Assembly: GCA_021797555.1 (NCBI GenBank)
Contig: JAJZZM010000010.1
Coordinates: 1-39,785 of the forward strand
DNA: 39,785 nt
From: Thermoplasmata archaeon
GTDB taxonomy: Archaea > Thermoplasmatota > Thermoplasmata > Thermoplasmatales > Thermoplasmataceae
Direction of reading: 5' to 3'
Shown: piece by piece, positions 17,791 through 26,842 of the stretch
Layout: each line of letters starts with the position of its first letter
How positions within the stretch are numbered: the first letter of the stretch is position 1
Notes under the pieces: model-generated
What the model saw: the letters and a program-made list of their open reading frames with translations, nothing else
Database searches by the model: none
What the model was told of the DNA's origin: nothing
Program-made: the position numbers and the translations under genes

Positions 17791-19551
17791 ATGGATAATA
17801 CTATAATAAGAATAGGTGGGGCAGCGGGCGACGGTGTCCAGTCTGCAGGATTAATACTGGCCAAAACATTTTCAAGGAATGGCCTATACATAAGTACATA
17901 CAATTACTATCAGAGCCTTATACGTGGTGGAAATAGTTGGTACCAGATAAGAACATCTGAAGATATTGTAAAAAATCAGGGTTCAGGCCTTGATATATTA
18001 ATAGCATTGAACGAGGATGCGTTGAAAAGGCATACAGATGAGAATATAAATGAGGGTGGGGCATCTCCATTAAATGGAATAGCAATTTTTGATGGTGCGA
18101 TGATAACACAGTATAAAAAAAATAGCAATATAAAATATTGCCCTGTGCCGTTAAGGGACATAGCGTTGAAATATGACAAAAACCCGCTGTTAAAAAATAC
18201 TGTGGCATTAGGTTCTACAGTAGCATCCCTGGGCATCGGTTTCGATATATTTTCCAATGTTATAATGGAGGTTTTCGGCAAAAAGGGAGAAATAGCTGAG
18301 TTGAACGTAAATGCCGCAAGGGAGGGCTATGACTATTTCCTTGATAATTATAAACCATACAAAAAATTGAGAACAGTAAAAAGAAAAATGTATGCAACTT
18401 CCGGTGGTGAAGCTGTTGGGCTTGGGGCAGTAAATGCGGGCATGCAGATGTATTTTGCATACCCTATGACACCTGCTTCATCGGCATTGCAATTTTTTGC
18501 AACACATGCAAAAAAATATAATTTGTTTGTAAAAGTAACCGAGGATGAAATATCCGCAATAAATGCGGCAGTAGGTGCAAATTATGCGGGCGTAAGGGCC
18601 ATGACGGGGAGTTCAGGCGGCGGCTTTGCATTAATGACAGAGGCAGTTGGATTATCTGGTATGACAGAGGTGCCATTAGTAATATATGAGGCACAGAGGC
18701 CTGGCCCTTCCACAGGTTTACCCACAAAAACGGAACAGGGTGATTTAAACCAGGTTATTGGAGCCGGGCAGGGTGACTTCCCAAGAATAGTACTTGCACC
18801 TGGAAATGTTACTGACGCCTTTGACCTTACAAAGGAGGCATTTAACCTTGCATATAAATACCAGCTCCCTGTTTTTGTTATGTCCGACCTTTATTTAGCA
18901 GAACATGTGGAAACATTGCTGGATATAAATCTTGGCTATATAATGGACAACGGGTTAATAGCACAGGACAATGAAGAAAACTATAAAAGATATGAATTCA
19001 CTGAAAATGGGATATCCAAGAGAGGTATGCCCGGGCAAAAGGGATTAATGCATAACGAGGATTCGGATGAACATGATGAATACGGCAATGTTGTCAGTGA
19101 CCAGATAACCGATCCAAAAATAAGGATATATTCCGTTGAAAAAAGAATGAGGAAACTTAATGATTATATAAAAAATATGCCACCCACAAGAACATATAAA
19201 ATGGATGATGCTGAGTATGCAATAATACAGTGGGGATCAACACGTGGTTCCGTTGAGGAAGCCATAGATAACCTCAGGGAAGAGGATATTAAAATAGGTG
19301 CCATAGAAATAGACCATGTATTCCCGTTAAATCCGGATATTAAAAATTATTTAAAAAATAAAAAGAAGATAATAGTTGTGGAAAATAATTATTCAGGGCA
19401 GTTGAATAGATTATTAAAATCGGAATTTCTTATAGATACAGATTTCATAGGAAAATATGATGGAGAGGCATTTTATCCGGAAGAACTTAAAAACAGCATT
19501 AACGGAAAAATAAATGAAAAATACGAAAAAATAAAAATAGGAGGTGAATAA
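17791..19551 (+). CDS. 2-oxoacid:ferredoxin oxidoreductase, fused gamma-alpha subunit
   Basis: This subunit of the enzyme makes acyl-CoA from 2-oxoacids and CoA with reduction of ferredoxin, in the citric acid cycle and amino acid breakdown. In the 586-residue protein, residues about 1-190 are the gamma domain (IRIGGAAGDGVQSAG near 6-20), followed by the alpha domain with GEAVGLGAVNAG and the YPMTPAS motif near 225 (YPITPSS in most relatives). TEDEISAINAAVGA, RAMTGSSGGGFALM and the RPGPSTGLPTKTEQGDL stretch are typical. As in Sulfolobus-type two-subunit enzymes, gamma and alpha are fused and the small delta ferredoxin subunit is absent. The substrate (pyruvate or 2-oxoglutarate, often both) is not resolved. 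Confidence 0.92.
   Translation: MDNTIIRIGGAAGDGVQSAGLILAKTFSRNGLYISTYNYYQSLIRGGNSWYQIRTSEDIVKNQGSGLDILIALNEDALKRHTDENINEGGASPLNGIAIFDGAMITQYKKNSNIKYCPVPLRDIALKYDKNPLLKNTVALGSTVASLGIGFDIFSNVIMEVFGKKGEIAELNVNAAREGYDYFLDNYKPYKKLRTVKRKMYATSGGEAVGLGAVNAGMQMYFAYPMTPASSALQFFATHAKKYNLFVKVTEDEISAINAAVGANYAGVRAMTGSSGGGFALMTEAVGLSGMTEVPLVIYEAQRPGPSTGLPTKTEQGDLNQVIGAGQGDFPRIVLAPGNVTDAFDLTKEAFNLAYKYQLPVFVMSDLYLAEHVETLLDINLGYIMDNGLIAQDNEENYKRYEFTENGISKRGMPGQKGLMHNEDSDEHDEYGNVVSDQITDPKIRIYSVEKRMRKLNDYIKNMPPTRTYKMDDAEYAIIQWGSTRGSVEEAIDNLREEDIKIGAIEIDHVFPLNPDIKNYLKNKKKIIVVENNYSGQLNRLLKSEFLIDTDFIGKYDGEAFYPEELKNSINGKINEKYEKIKIGGE
19539..19547 (+). promoter_or_regulatory. strong Shine-Dalgarno that fixes the start of the OFOR beta subunit
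   Basis: AGGAGGTGA occupies 19539-19547, inside the last codons of the alpha gene. It lies 5 bases before TTG 19553. An in-frame GTG at 19544 lies within this site, so it cannot be served by it; TTG is the likely start. Confidence 0.7.
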
Positions 19552-19552
19552 A

Positions 19553-20410
19553 TTGTTAAGTGTTGAATCATATAAAGGTAAGGTTGCACCAGACTGGTGC
19601 CCAGGCTGTGGAAACTTTGCACAGTTGAGGGCTATATCAGCGGCACTTGCCGAATTAAATATAGAGCCTGAAAATACTGTTGTAACTTCTGGAATAGGAT
19701 GTTCTAGTAATATGCCTGAATTTGTTAATGTCTATGGTTATCATGGTTTGCACGGGAGATCGTTGCCCGTGGCTGCAGGCATAAAATGGGCAAATCCTGA
19801 TCTAACCGTAATAGCATACGGTGGCGATGGTGATGGCTATTTTGAGGGGACCCAGCATTTCTACCATTATGCAAAGAGAAACGTTGATATAACGTATATG
19901 GTATCCGATAACCAGGTATTCGGCCTAACAACAGGTCAGGCATCACCCACAACGCCGTTAGGTAGAATAACTAAGAATACGCCGGATGGCAATATAGAGC
20001 CACCGTTCAATCCATTGCAGTATGCATTGACTGCCGGTGCATCATTTGTAGCCAGAGGATTTTCAGGTGATATAAAAACTTTAACTGAAATAACAAAGGA
20101 GGCAATAAACCACAAAGGCTTTTCATTTATTGATGTATTAAGCCCGTGCCCAACATATAACAAATTTAATGGCTATGATTTCTACCGTAAAACATTTTAC
20201 AGATTAGAGGGCAATAATAAAGAGGATTTCTATGAGGCATATAAACACGCATCCGAATGGGGGGATAAGCCAAACAGCATACCAACTGGCATATTCTATG
20301 AGGTTGATAAAATAAGATATGAAGATGCCGATGAGGTTTTATCTAAAGGTTCACTGAAAAAAAGGGAGCCGTATAAATTAACCGAAGATGACCTTGAAGA
20401 ATTTTATTAA
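19553..20410 (+). CDS. 2-oxoacid:ferredoxin oxidoreductase, beta subunit
   Basis: The beta subunit holds thiamine diphosphate and one [4Fe-4S] cluster. From TTG 19553 it has 285 residues. The first CxxC of the cluster site is in DWCPGCGNFAQL, with a further Cys in GIGCSS and another in PCPTYN. The TPP/Mg motif is GGDGDGYFEGTQHFYHYAKRNVDI and then SDNQVFGLTTGQASPTTP. The upstream GTG at 19544 would add MNK and overlap the alpha gene by 8 bases, but it lies inside the Shine-Dalgarno sequence. It is co-transcribed with the alpha gene; the next gene is tail to tail 10 bases away. Confidence 0.92.
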   Translation: MLSVESYKGKVAPDWCPGCGNFAQLRAISAALAELNIEPENTVVTSGIGCSSNMPEFVNVYGYHGLHGRSLPVAAGIKWANPDLTVIAYGGDGDGYFEGTQHFYHYAKRNVDITYMVSDNQVFGLTTGQASPTTPLGRITKNTPDGNIEPPFNPLQYALTAGASFVARGFSGDIKTLTEITKEAINHKGFSFIDVLSPCPTYNKFNGYDFYRKTFYRLEGNNKEDFYEAYKHASEWGDKPNSIPTGIFYEVDKIRYEDADEVLSKGSLKKREPYKLTEDDLEEFY

Positions 20411-20420
20411 ATTTAATTTT

Positions 20421-20717
20421 TTATATATATTTTAACCATTCCATAACCGGGTCATCCCCATCCTCTATTTCTATTTCAGTTTTATTTTCACTGCTTACAG
20501 TTATAAATTTATAGAAGTATGCTTTATTATTTAGGATCCTGCCATACATTATATGTTCAACCTGTTCCCCATTAGGAAAATGCCCTATTTGCTCCGGTAA
20601 AAACGGTATAAAATGTAATTCTATTAAATCGTTTTTCTCTATAATGCTGAATGCAGAGTTTTTTATTACATATAGCCTTAATTTTTCTATTTCTACCGAT
20701 GGTTTATCATTTATCAT
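20421..20717 (-). CDS. conserved-looking small protein of unknown function
   Basis: An acidic 98-residue protein that I do not recognise. It has alternating beta-type segments (LRLYVIKN, DLIELHFIPF, YFYKFITVSS, TEIEIEDGDD) and no membrane segment or Cys. The start ATG 20717 is followed by a regular reading frame with normal codon bias for this window, so it is likely real. It sits alone between OFOR and the phosphoesterase gene. Confidence 0.55.
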   Translation of the reverse strand: MINDKPSVEIEKLRLYVIKNSAFSIIEKNDLIELHFIPFLPEQIGHFPNGEQVEHIMYGRILNNKAYFYKFITVSSENKTEIEIEDGDDPVMEWLKYI

Positions 20718-20925
20718 TAATATAAATTATATATCCATATATAACTATTGGTAGATAACTTCAGCAATATTACAATGCTGCCATGCATTTTCAGATATCA
20801 CCGCAGCCTTATTGCACATAAATTAAACTGGAATACATAGCCATATAATATAATAAGGGCGAAAAACAGTTCTATTTTTTAATTATAGCAAAGGTTATTA
20901 TTTTATTTTTAATGGTTGTATTGAA

Positions 20926-21657
20926 TTGAAAGAAATACAGATAACAAAGGATGTTTTCATTTCGGATTTGTACTGTGTATATTTAAAGGATATTTCAGCT
21001 GTTGTGATATCTGACCTGCATCTCGGCTTTGAGGAGGAAATGAATTTACATGGTTTGTTTTTGCCAAAACTGCAGAGGGACCATGTAGAAAAAATGGTTG
21101 ATAATATTCTGGACAGGTATTCTCCGGACAAATTAATAATAAACGGAGATTTTAAACAGGAATTTTCGAGGAATCTGCCGCAGGAATGGGATGATGTCAA
21201 CCATTTTATAGAAAGATATAAAAATGAAGTAAAATTAACATTTGTAAGGGGAAACCATGATAATTATTTATTAACAATATTAAAATCAAATAAAATAGAT
21301 ATGTATGATTATTATGAGACCGATAATTATTACATTTACCATGGGGATAAAGACCGGTCATTAAAAAAAATTACAATTTTGGGCCATGAACATCCATCCA
21401 TTGTTTTAAGGGATGAGATAGGCAGTGTATTCAAAATACCTGCATTTGTTTTTAATAATGATTATAAGGTTTTAATAACACCGGCAATAAGTTTTTTTTC
21501 CTCTGGAACTGATGTTTCAGAATCATTATTAAGCGATGAACATTTTACACCGGTATTAAAAAATGTATCAAATAAATTCAGGGCATATGGCATTACCGAG
21601 GACTTTGGATTGCTTGATTTCGGTTATATTGCAGATATTGCACAGAACAGGTTATAA
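20926..21657 (+). CDS. metallophosphoesterase (calcineurin-like)
   Basis: A 243-residue two-metal phosphoesterase. All metal-binding motifs are present: ISDLHLGF near 27 (Asp, His), INGDFKQ near 72 (Asp), RGNHDN near 107 (Asn, His), and LGHEHPSI near 150 (the GHxH pair). The family covers nucleotide and DNA-repair-associated phosphatases; archaeal relatives of this size are often next to helicase genes, but no such neighbour is seen here. The start is TTG at 20926, because upstream in-frame codons offer neither ATG nor GTG. It is not in an operon. Confidence 0.85.
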   Translation: MKEIQITKDVFISDLYCVYLKDISAVVISDLHLGFEEEMNLHGLFLPKLQRDHVEKMVDNILDRYSPDKLIINGDFKQEFSRNLPQEWDDVNHFIERYKNEVKLTFVRGNHDNYLLTILKSNKIDMYDYYETDNYYIYHGDKDRSLKKITILGHEHPSIVLRDEIGSVFKIPAFVFNNDYKVLITPAISFFSSGTDVSESLLSDEHFTPVLKNVSNKFRAYGITEDFGLLDFGYIADIAQNRL

Positions 21658-21844
21658 TTTATGTGCATCCCCAGAATTTATTATATTTTTAATATAAATG
21701 TAAGTACCAAAATCAGAGAATGGGAACGTAATTTTTTTACCCGGAAAGCACCATATTTTAATGCATTGTATATAATAAATAACAAAAAATGTAGAAAATA
21801 TTTATTATAGTTTAAATGGTTAAACAAAATTGAATTGTATGGTT

Positions 21845-22963
21845 TTATTTTTTATATTCCCTTTTATCATAGCCATTGTAAATGGCCCTTGGCCTTATCA
21901 ATTTCTCCTGCTTTTCAACATATTCCGTTATATGTGCCAATATTCCAGATATCCTGGATAAACCGAACAGTGTTGTAAACATATCTAATGGAAACCCTAT
22001 TGCATTAAAAACAATTCCGGAATAGAAATCAGTATTTGTATATATCCCTTTGGGACCGAAGGTTTTTACACCTAATTCTTCCAATTTCTTTGCTATTTCC
22101 AGTATATTTTTTTGTTCAGGCGTTACACTTAATTTATCAGCATATTTTTTAAAGCTCTTTAATCTGGGGTCATATGTTTTATATACACGGTGGCCCAGAC
22201 CAATTAACCTCTTTTTATCCTCTATTATATTTTTTTTGAACCATGGCTCAACATTCTCAGGTGTTTTTATTTCTAAAAACTGTTTATATGCCCCTTCAGC
22301 AGCACCACCATGTAGTGGCCCCCTCAATGCGGTAACCGCAGATACCAGGGATGAATACATATCAGACAGTGTTGATGCTGTTACCAAAGCTGCCGTTGTT
22401 GATGCGGGTATTTCGTGGTCCATGTATAATATCAATGCAGCATCTATTGCATCTATTTTTTGATCATCTGTTTTATCAAAACACGCATTCAGAAATGTTT
22501 CGGCATAATTTTTTCCCGGGATCGGGTCTATTATGGCCTTACCGGATTTTATCCTGTAAATATTTGAAACTATTGATAGTACATTGCCTAAAATTTCAGG
22601 AATCAATTCCTTATCGTTTTTTTCACTGTATTTATAATTTAATTCTATTGAGGACCTTGCAGATAGAACTGTTTGCAATATTCCCAGCGAATCTGCTTCC
22701 CCGGGCAGGTTTTTTAGAATATTTTTCATATAATCCGGCAATTTTAGATTGTTATTTATTTTATTTTTAAAATTGCTTAATTCTTTTTCATCCGGCAATT
22801 CACCAAAAAGCATTAAATACGATACCTCCTCAAATGAAGATTTTTCTGCCAATTCATTTATATCATAACCACGATAACGCATTATGCCATTATCTCCATC
22901 TATATAGGTTAATTCTGTATATTTTATGTAAACATTTTCAAGTCCTGGACTTATCTCTGTCAT
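21845..22963 (-). CDS. prpC: citrate synthase (probably 2-methylcitrate synthase in this operon)
   Basis: Condenses acetyl- or propionyl-CoA with oxaloacetate. From ATG 22963 it has 372 residues and follows the Thermoplasma citrate synthase closely: EISPGLENVYIKYTELTYIDGD, the GPLHGGAAEGA region (catalytic His), LGHRVYKTYDPR (second catalytic His), and the Asp-containing stretch near the C-terminus, ending with RPRAIYNGY. The reading frame extends upstream to 23002, but homology begins at MTEISPG. A TATA-like GATATAAAA (plus-strand 22983-22991) is about 24 bases before 22963, fitting a leaderless start. Neighbours prpB and prpD favour 2-methylcitrate synthase, though citrate synthase of the TCA cycle remains possible. 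Confidence 0.88.
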   Translation of the reverse strand: MTEISPGLENVYIKYTELTYIDGDNGIMRYRGYDINELAEKSSFEEVSYLMLFGELPDEKELSNFKNKINNNLKLPDYMKNILKNLPGEADSLGILQTVLSARSSIELNYKYSEKNDKELIPEILGNVLSIVSNIYRIKSGKAIIDPIPGKNYAETFLNACFDKTDDQKIDAIDAALILYMDHEIPASTTAALVTASTLSDMYSSLVSAVTALRGPLHGGAAEGAYKQFLEIKTPENVEPWFKKNIIEDKKRLIGLGHRVYKTYDPRLKSFKKYADKLSVTPEQKNILEIAKKLEELGVKTFGPKGIYTNTDFYSGIVFNAIGFPLDMFTTLFGLSRISGILAHITEYVEKQEKLIRPRAIYNGYDKREYKK

Positions 22964-22982
22964 ATATAAGTAATATCTAACA

Positions 22983-22991
22983 GATATAAAA
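22983..22991 (-). promoter_or_regulatory. TATA box of the citrate synthase gene
   Basis: Plus-strand GATATAAAA is read on the minus strand as TTTTATATC, centred about 24 bases before the ATG at 22963. It suggests that this last gene of the cluster also has its own promoter. Confidence 0.45.
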
Positions 22992-23009
22992 ATTTTGGAC
23001 ATGGAACAT

Positions 23010-23615
23010 TTAAAATTTCAATGGTTCTCCATGGCCGGGCAATATTAATTTTGGCTTTAAATTTAATAATCTTTTCATAGAATCATTCGCTAAATCCATA
23101 TTCCATGAGAATAATTTATTTATGTATGGTTTTCCATTTTTTGATATTATGGCATCGCCGGAAAATATTATATTTTCTTTCTTTAGTATATACGAATTTG
23201 AATCAACTGTATGCCCAGGAGTATTATAATGTTCAATATCAGGTATTACAAGATTTATAACAGATATTACATTATCAATTTTTTCTACCCTCATTATTGA
23301 CGAAACAAATTTTGATAATGCGGATGCATCCTTTATTTTTTTGGTTCCCTTTATTGCATCCATTTCACCATTGGGCACATATATTTTAGGTTTATATTTA
23401 TCATATATTTCCTTTAGGCCACCGGTATGGTCAGGATGGTAATGGGTTATCAAAACTACATCTGGTTTTATTTTTTCATTCTCAAAAAATTTAATAATTT
23501 TTTTCCCTGACCCTTTTGTACCTGCATCAACAAGTATATTTAAATCATTTAGCTTCAAATAGTATGCATTTGCCATTGTATTGTCTATCAATTCTATGTT
23601 ATCGTTAATTTTCAT
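23010..23615 (-). CDS. metallo-beta-lactamase-fold hydrolase
   Basis: A 201-residue hydrolase with the Zn motif THYHPDHTGG near 56 (HxHxDH), a third His in NTPGHTVDSNSYIL near 134, the bridging Asp in FSGDAI near 154, and a last His in LPGHGEPL near the C-terminus. The fold matches the glyoxalase II/thioesterase group of MBL proteins, which often act on thioesters. Lying between prpB and the citrate synthase gene, it might hydrolyse an acyl-CoA or a related thioester in propionate metabolism; this is inference. About 67 bases separate it from prpB. Confidence 0.82.
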   Translation of the reverse strand: MKINDNIELIDNTMANAYYLKLNDLNILVDAGTKGSGKKIIKFFENEKIKPDVVLITHYHPDHTGGLKEIYDKYKPKIYVPNGEMDAIKGTKKIKDASALSKFVSSIMRVEKIDNVISVINLVIPDIEHYNTPGHTVDSNSYILKKENIIFSGDAIISKNGKPYINKLFSWNMDLANDSMKRLLNLKPKLILPGHGEPLKF

Positions 23616-23682
23616 AAGTAATAATTATTATTAAGAATTTAAATATTTATATTAATAAGTATGTATTAATATAAATATATAT

Positions 23683-24522
23683 TTATTTTTTATTCATAAT
23701 ATTTTTATCAAAGTCATTATAAAATTCATAGTTTATAACTTCGTACTGTTCCTTCCTTGTCATCATTTTATCAATAATGTTTTCCTGCGTGCCTTCATTT
23801 TTTATCGCATTTAATGCATCATCCATTGCCCTTGCTGCCATTCTGAATAATGTAACCGGAAATATCACAAATTTATAGCCATATTCCTCAAAAGTTTTCG
23901 CCCTTATAAATGGGGTTTTTCCGAATTCCGTCATGTTTGCAAGCAATGGAAAATCTGTTTTGTCTGAAAAATATTTAAATTCTGATTCATCAATCAAAGC
24001 CTCTGGAAATATGATATCCGCACCTTCCCTAATATATAATCTTGATCTATCTACTGCATCATCAATTCCATTTACAGCCCTGGAATCGGTTCTTGCTATT
24101 ATCAATGCATTGTTTCTTGCCTTATCCGCAGCCCTTATTTTTTCTACCATATTCTGCTTTGAAACCACTTCCTTGCCATCTAGATGACCACAACGTTTCG
24201 GGGAAACCTGATCCTCAATCTGTATGGCAGATGCACCTGCTTCTTCCAGCAATTTTACGGTCCTATACACGTTTAAGGTTTCGCCAAAACCGGTATCGGC
24301 ATCAACTATTATTGGTATATCAGTAATTTCGTGTATCTTCCTTACCATATCTGTTAATTCTGTTAATGTGATAACACCCAAATCCGGCAACCCGTATGAT
24401 GCTGTTAAGCCACCGCCGGATAAATAAACCGCATTGAATCCTTTCCTTTTGGCCAATAACGCCGAGAATGGATTGTAAACCCCCGGAACAATATTAAATT
24501 TATTTTTTAATAGATCAGACAA
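23683..24522 (-). CDS. prpB: 2-methylisocitrate lyase, PrpB
   Basis: Splits 2-methylisocitrate into pyruvate and succinate in the methylcitrate cycle of propionate use. The 279-residue protein belongs to the isocitrate lyase/PEP mutase family: PGVYNPFSALLAKRKGFNAVYLSGGGL at the start, the Mg-binding VDADTGFGE near 95, the catalytic Cys in KRCGHLDGKEVV near 131, ARTDSRAV near 160, and NMTEFGKTP near 217. The KRCGH motif, rather than the mutase form, marks a lyase. Overlap of 8 bases with prpD indicates one transcript. Confidence 0.92.
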   Translation of the reverse strand: MSDLLKNKFNIVPGVYNPFSALLAKRKGFNAVYLSGGGLTASYGLPDLGVITLTELTDMVRKIHEITDIPIIVDADTGFGETLNVYRTVKLLEEAGASAIQIEDQVSPKRCGHLDGKEVVSKQNMVEKIRAADKARNNALIIARTDSRAVNGIDDAVDRSRLYIREGADIIFPEALIDESEFKYFSDKTDFPLLANMTEFGKTPFIRAKTFEEYGYKFVIFPVTLFRMAARAMDDALNAIKNEGTQENIIDKMMTRKEQYEVINYEFYNDFDKNIMNKK

Positions 24523-25804
24523 TATTACCCACCTCCTTATCCTCCATTGACCACAGGTCCCTTAAAACATTGGTAAGGCCTGTTAATCTCACAAATTTTG
24601 TTTCAACCTCCTGGTCTGTCATGGGATTTAAATAATGGCCCCTTGGTATTATTACCTCACTTTCATGATTTTTATTATTTGATCTTATTGATAATTTAAT
24701 GGGCAATTTTTCAGGGTATTGCTTTGTATATTCCTTATCTTCTATAACCCGAATTTTTTTCATAATGTTCATTACAGTGCTGTTTTTTATGTCGTCATAG
24801 CTATTCACCCAGAAATCTTTGTTCAATAATGTTGATGCTATTATAAATGGCAAACTATGGTCCGCGGTTTCCTTATTTTTTGGTTCCCATTTTTCTTCAT
24901 CTGCCAGAATTGATACTGCGGCCTCATATGTATAAACGTTTATTTCATCTATTGAATTTATATCTATTTCATTTGCCAGTTTCAGTGCGGCTGTAACTGC
25001 AGCCTGTGCATGGTATTCTACAGGATATTTCTTTATATATGTCCTTAATATTCCATCACTTGTTTTTTTATCGAGCTTTGAAATATCCATATCCGGCGCT
25101 ATTATATTTTTAAATCCTAATTTCCCCGAAATTGGCTCATTTGCAGATGTAAATCCATATAAAGATGCTAAAGCGGCAAATACAGAATTCCTTGCAGAAT
25201 TTGCGGCTGCACCGGCCTTCCACATTGTTAAATTGCCAACCCTTGTTTGCCGCAATGCAATATGCGGTATTAATGATATTGAGATTGTATTTATTATTTT
25301 ATCATTATCAAAATCCATAAGTTTTGATAAGGCAGCTGCCATCGCTATTTCAGTGAAGTTTACATGGTCATATCCTTTTTTTCTTAATGATGTGGAATCG
25401 CACAGCCTTGTTCCAATTTCATAACCAACTGCTGCCGCTGTTATTAAATCCTTTCCGGTTTTGTTGAATAATGATGATAATGATATTAATGGCCCGAACA
25501 TATCGCTTGGATGTAATGGTTCAAGTGATAAATATGTGTCATTAAAATCCATGTATCTTATAATTAATGAATTCATAAATGCGGAAAAATCAGGTGATAC
25601 TTTACCAGATCCGATAATCTTTGAATTGCCAGGATACAACATTGACATTTTTTTTATTTTATTTGCCGGTTCGGAATTTATTGATGAATAGGCCACACCG
25701 AGGGCATCAATAAATCGCCTTTTAACCTCATGCTTTACCTTATCATCAAGATCTTCATATTTTACTCCTGAAATATAATTTGCTATACTTTCTTCAATGC
25801 TCAT
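24515..25804 (-). CDS. prpD: 2-methylcitrate dehydratase, PrpD (MmgE/PrpD family)
   Basis: Dehydrates 2-methylcitrate to 2-methylaconitate. A 429-residue MmgE/PrpD protein with DLDDKVKHEVKRRFIDALGVAYSS at the start, the active-site block FMNSLIIRYMDFNDTYLSLEPLHPSDMFGPLI near 83-107, AAVGYEIGTRLCDS near 128, MWKAGAAANSARNSVFAALAS near 195, and YPVEYHAQAAVTAAL near 258. The final aconitase-type hydration is not encoded here. It is the first gene of prpD-prpB-MBL-citrate synthase on the minus strand; no regulator is adjacent. Confidence 0.9.
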   Translation of the reverse strand: MSIEESIANYISGVKYEDLDDKVKHEVKRRFIDALGVAYSSINSEPANKIKKMSMLYPGNSKIIGSGKVSPDFSAFMNSLIIRYMDFNDTYLSLEPLHPSDMFGPLISLSSLFNKTGKDLITAAAVGYEIGTRLCDSTSLRKKGYDHVNFTEIAMAAALSKLMDFDNDKIINTISISLIPHIALRQTRVGNLTMWKAGAAANSARNSVFAALASLYGFTSANEPISGKLGFKNIIAPDMDISKLDKKTSDGILRTYIKKYPVEYHAQAAVTAALKLANEIDINSIDEINVYTYEAAVSILADEEKWEPKNKETADHSLPFIIASTLLNKDFWVNSYDDIKNSTVMNIMKKIRVIEDKEYTKQYPEKLPIKLSIRSNNKNHESEVIIPRGHYLNPMTDQEVETKFVRLTGLTNVLRDLWSMEDKEVGNIV

Positions 25805-25915
25805 AACTATGTCATAACATATTACAATATATTATTTTTTATCATTACATTGATAAAAGTTATATTTAATGCTAATTATGGGAATTATTATATTATTATT
25901 GAACGCATGATAATG

Positions 25916-25926
25916 TTTTTATATAA
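25916..25926 (+). promoter_or_regulatory. TATA box before the DUF929 gene
   Basis: TTTTTATATAA is centred about 27 bases before the ATG at 25949, consistent with a leaderless transcript. Confidence 0.5.
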
Positions 25927-25948
25927 CATTTCGTTTATTTAATTAATT

Positions 25949-26812
25949 ATGGGTAGCAAAAGCAATAAAAATAAGAAAATAAATAATGTTAAAAGCAATA
26001 CCAAAAATAAAAAAAATAATAACGTTTCCGAATCAAAAATAAAAAAAATAGTGAAGGATAAAAATTTTAAATGGGCAGTAATATTTTCGGTCATAATTGT
26101 AGCAATAGTTTTATCAGCAGCATTATACCCGTATATTGCACCATTCAATGGGCCATCGTCAATTACACCGGATACGTATTATAAAGTTTCAAACAAAGAC
26201 CTTTTGAGCAATGGATCATCGGCAATATTTTTTGTTTCATGGTATGGATGCCCTATAGGGGCCACTGATTCATGGCCATTATATTACATAATGAACAGTA
26301 CAGAAAATATAAGGAATGATGTTTCTTTGCATACTGCAAATCCAACGGATATATATGCTAACCAGCCGGGTTTATTATTTAATAAGGATATTACATTTAC
26401 AACAAACGGAAATAAATTTACATTTTATCCTTTATACATTTACAACGAATCAATGACCGGTACAGTGCATAATACACCAATTAAAAATTCAGATCTGGTA
26501 TCATACGGATTAAATAAAATTAAGGCTGATCTGCCATCAGGCGTATATAATTTATTTGCAAAATATGAGAGCACCATAGCAAGCGGCACTCCAAAGCATA
26601 TATCGACAACAATTGTAATTACAGGCCCGAAAGGTGCGTATATTTTGAATGCCTTTATGTACATCCCACCTGCTTCAGGAATACTTGGGCAGGGAACCTA
26701 TACAAGCTGGAATCCCAATACACCGCAGAGTGTTATGGCAAATATGGAGGGGTCATCCACAATAACAGGCCCGGCAGGTACATTTGCCGGATATTTAAGC
26801 AAGGTAGGATAA
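25949..26812 (+). CDS. DUF929 family protein, membrane-anchored extracytoplasmic
   Basis: A 287-residue protein. The first 45 residues are a highly charged Lys/Asn-rich cytoplasmic tail, followed by one hydrophobic segment (about 48-68) and an outside domain. The block IFFVSWYGCPIGATDSWPLYY near 90-110 is the hallmark of DUF929, a family known mainly from Sulfolobales and Thermoplasmatales; the WYGCP motif suggests a thioredoxin-like site with a single Cys, so a redox or thiol role is possible but not established. The low-complexity tail makes its length uncertain. It is close to cobJ (30 bases) and may share a transcript with it. Confidence 0.78.
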   Translation: MGSKSNKNKKINNVKSNTKNKKNNNVSESKIKKIVKDKNFKWAVIFSVIIVAIVLSAALYPYIAPFNGPSSITPDTYYKVSNKDLLSNGSSAIFFVSWYGCPIGATDSWPLYYIMNSTENIRNDVSLHTANPTDIYANQPGLLFNKDITFTTNGNKFTFYPLYIYNESMTGTVHNTPIKNSDLVSYGLNKIKADLPSGVYNLFAKYESTIASGTPKHISTTIVITGPKGAYILNAFMYIPPASGILGQGTYTSWNPNTPQSVMANMEGSSTITGPAGTFAGYLSKVG

Positions 26813-26842
26813 ATAATATATTTTAATAAAATATTAACTCTA

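Noticed and set aside
22964-23002. citrate synthase start at ATG 23002
   Set aside because: The 13 extra residues have no match in the Thermoplasma enzyme, and the TATA box is positioned for 22963.
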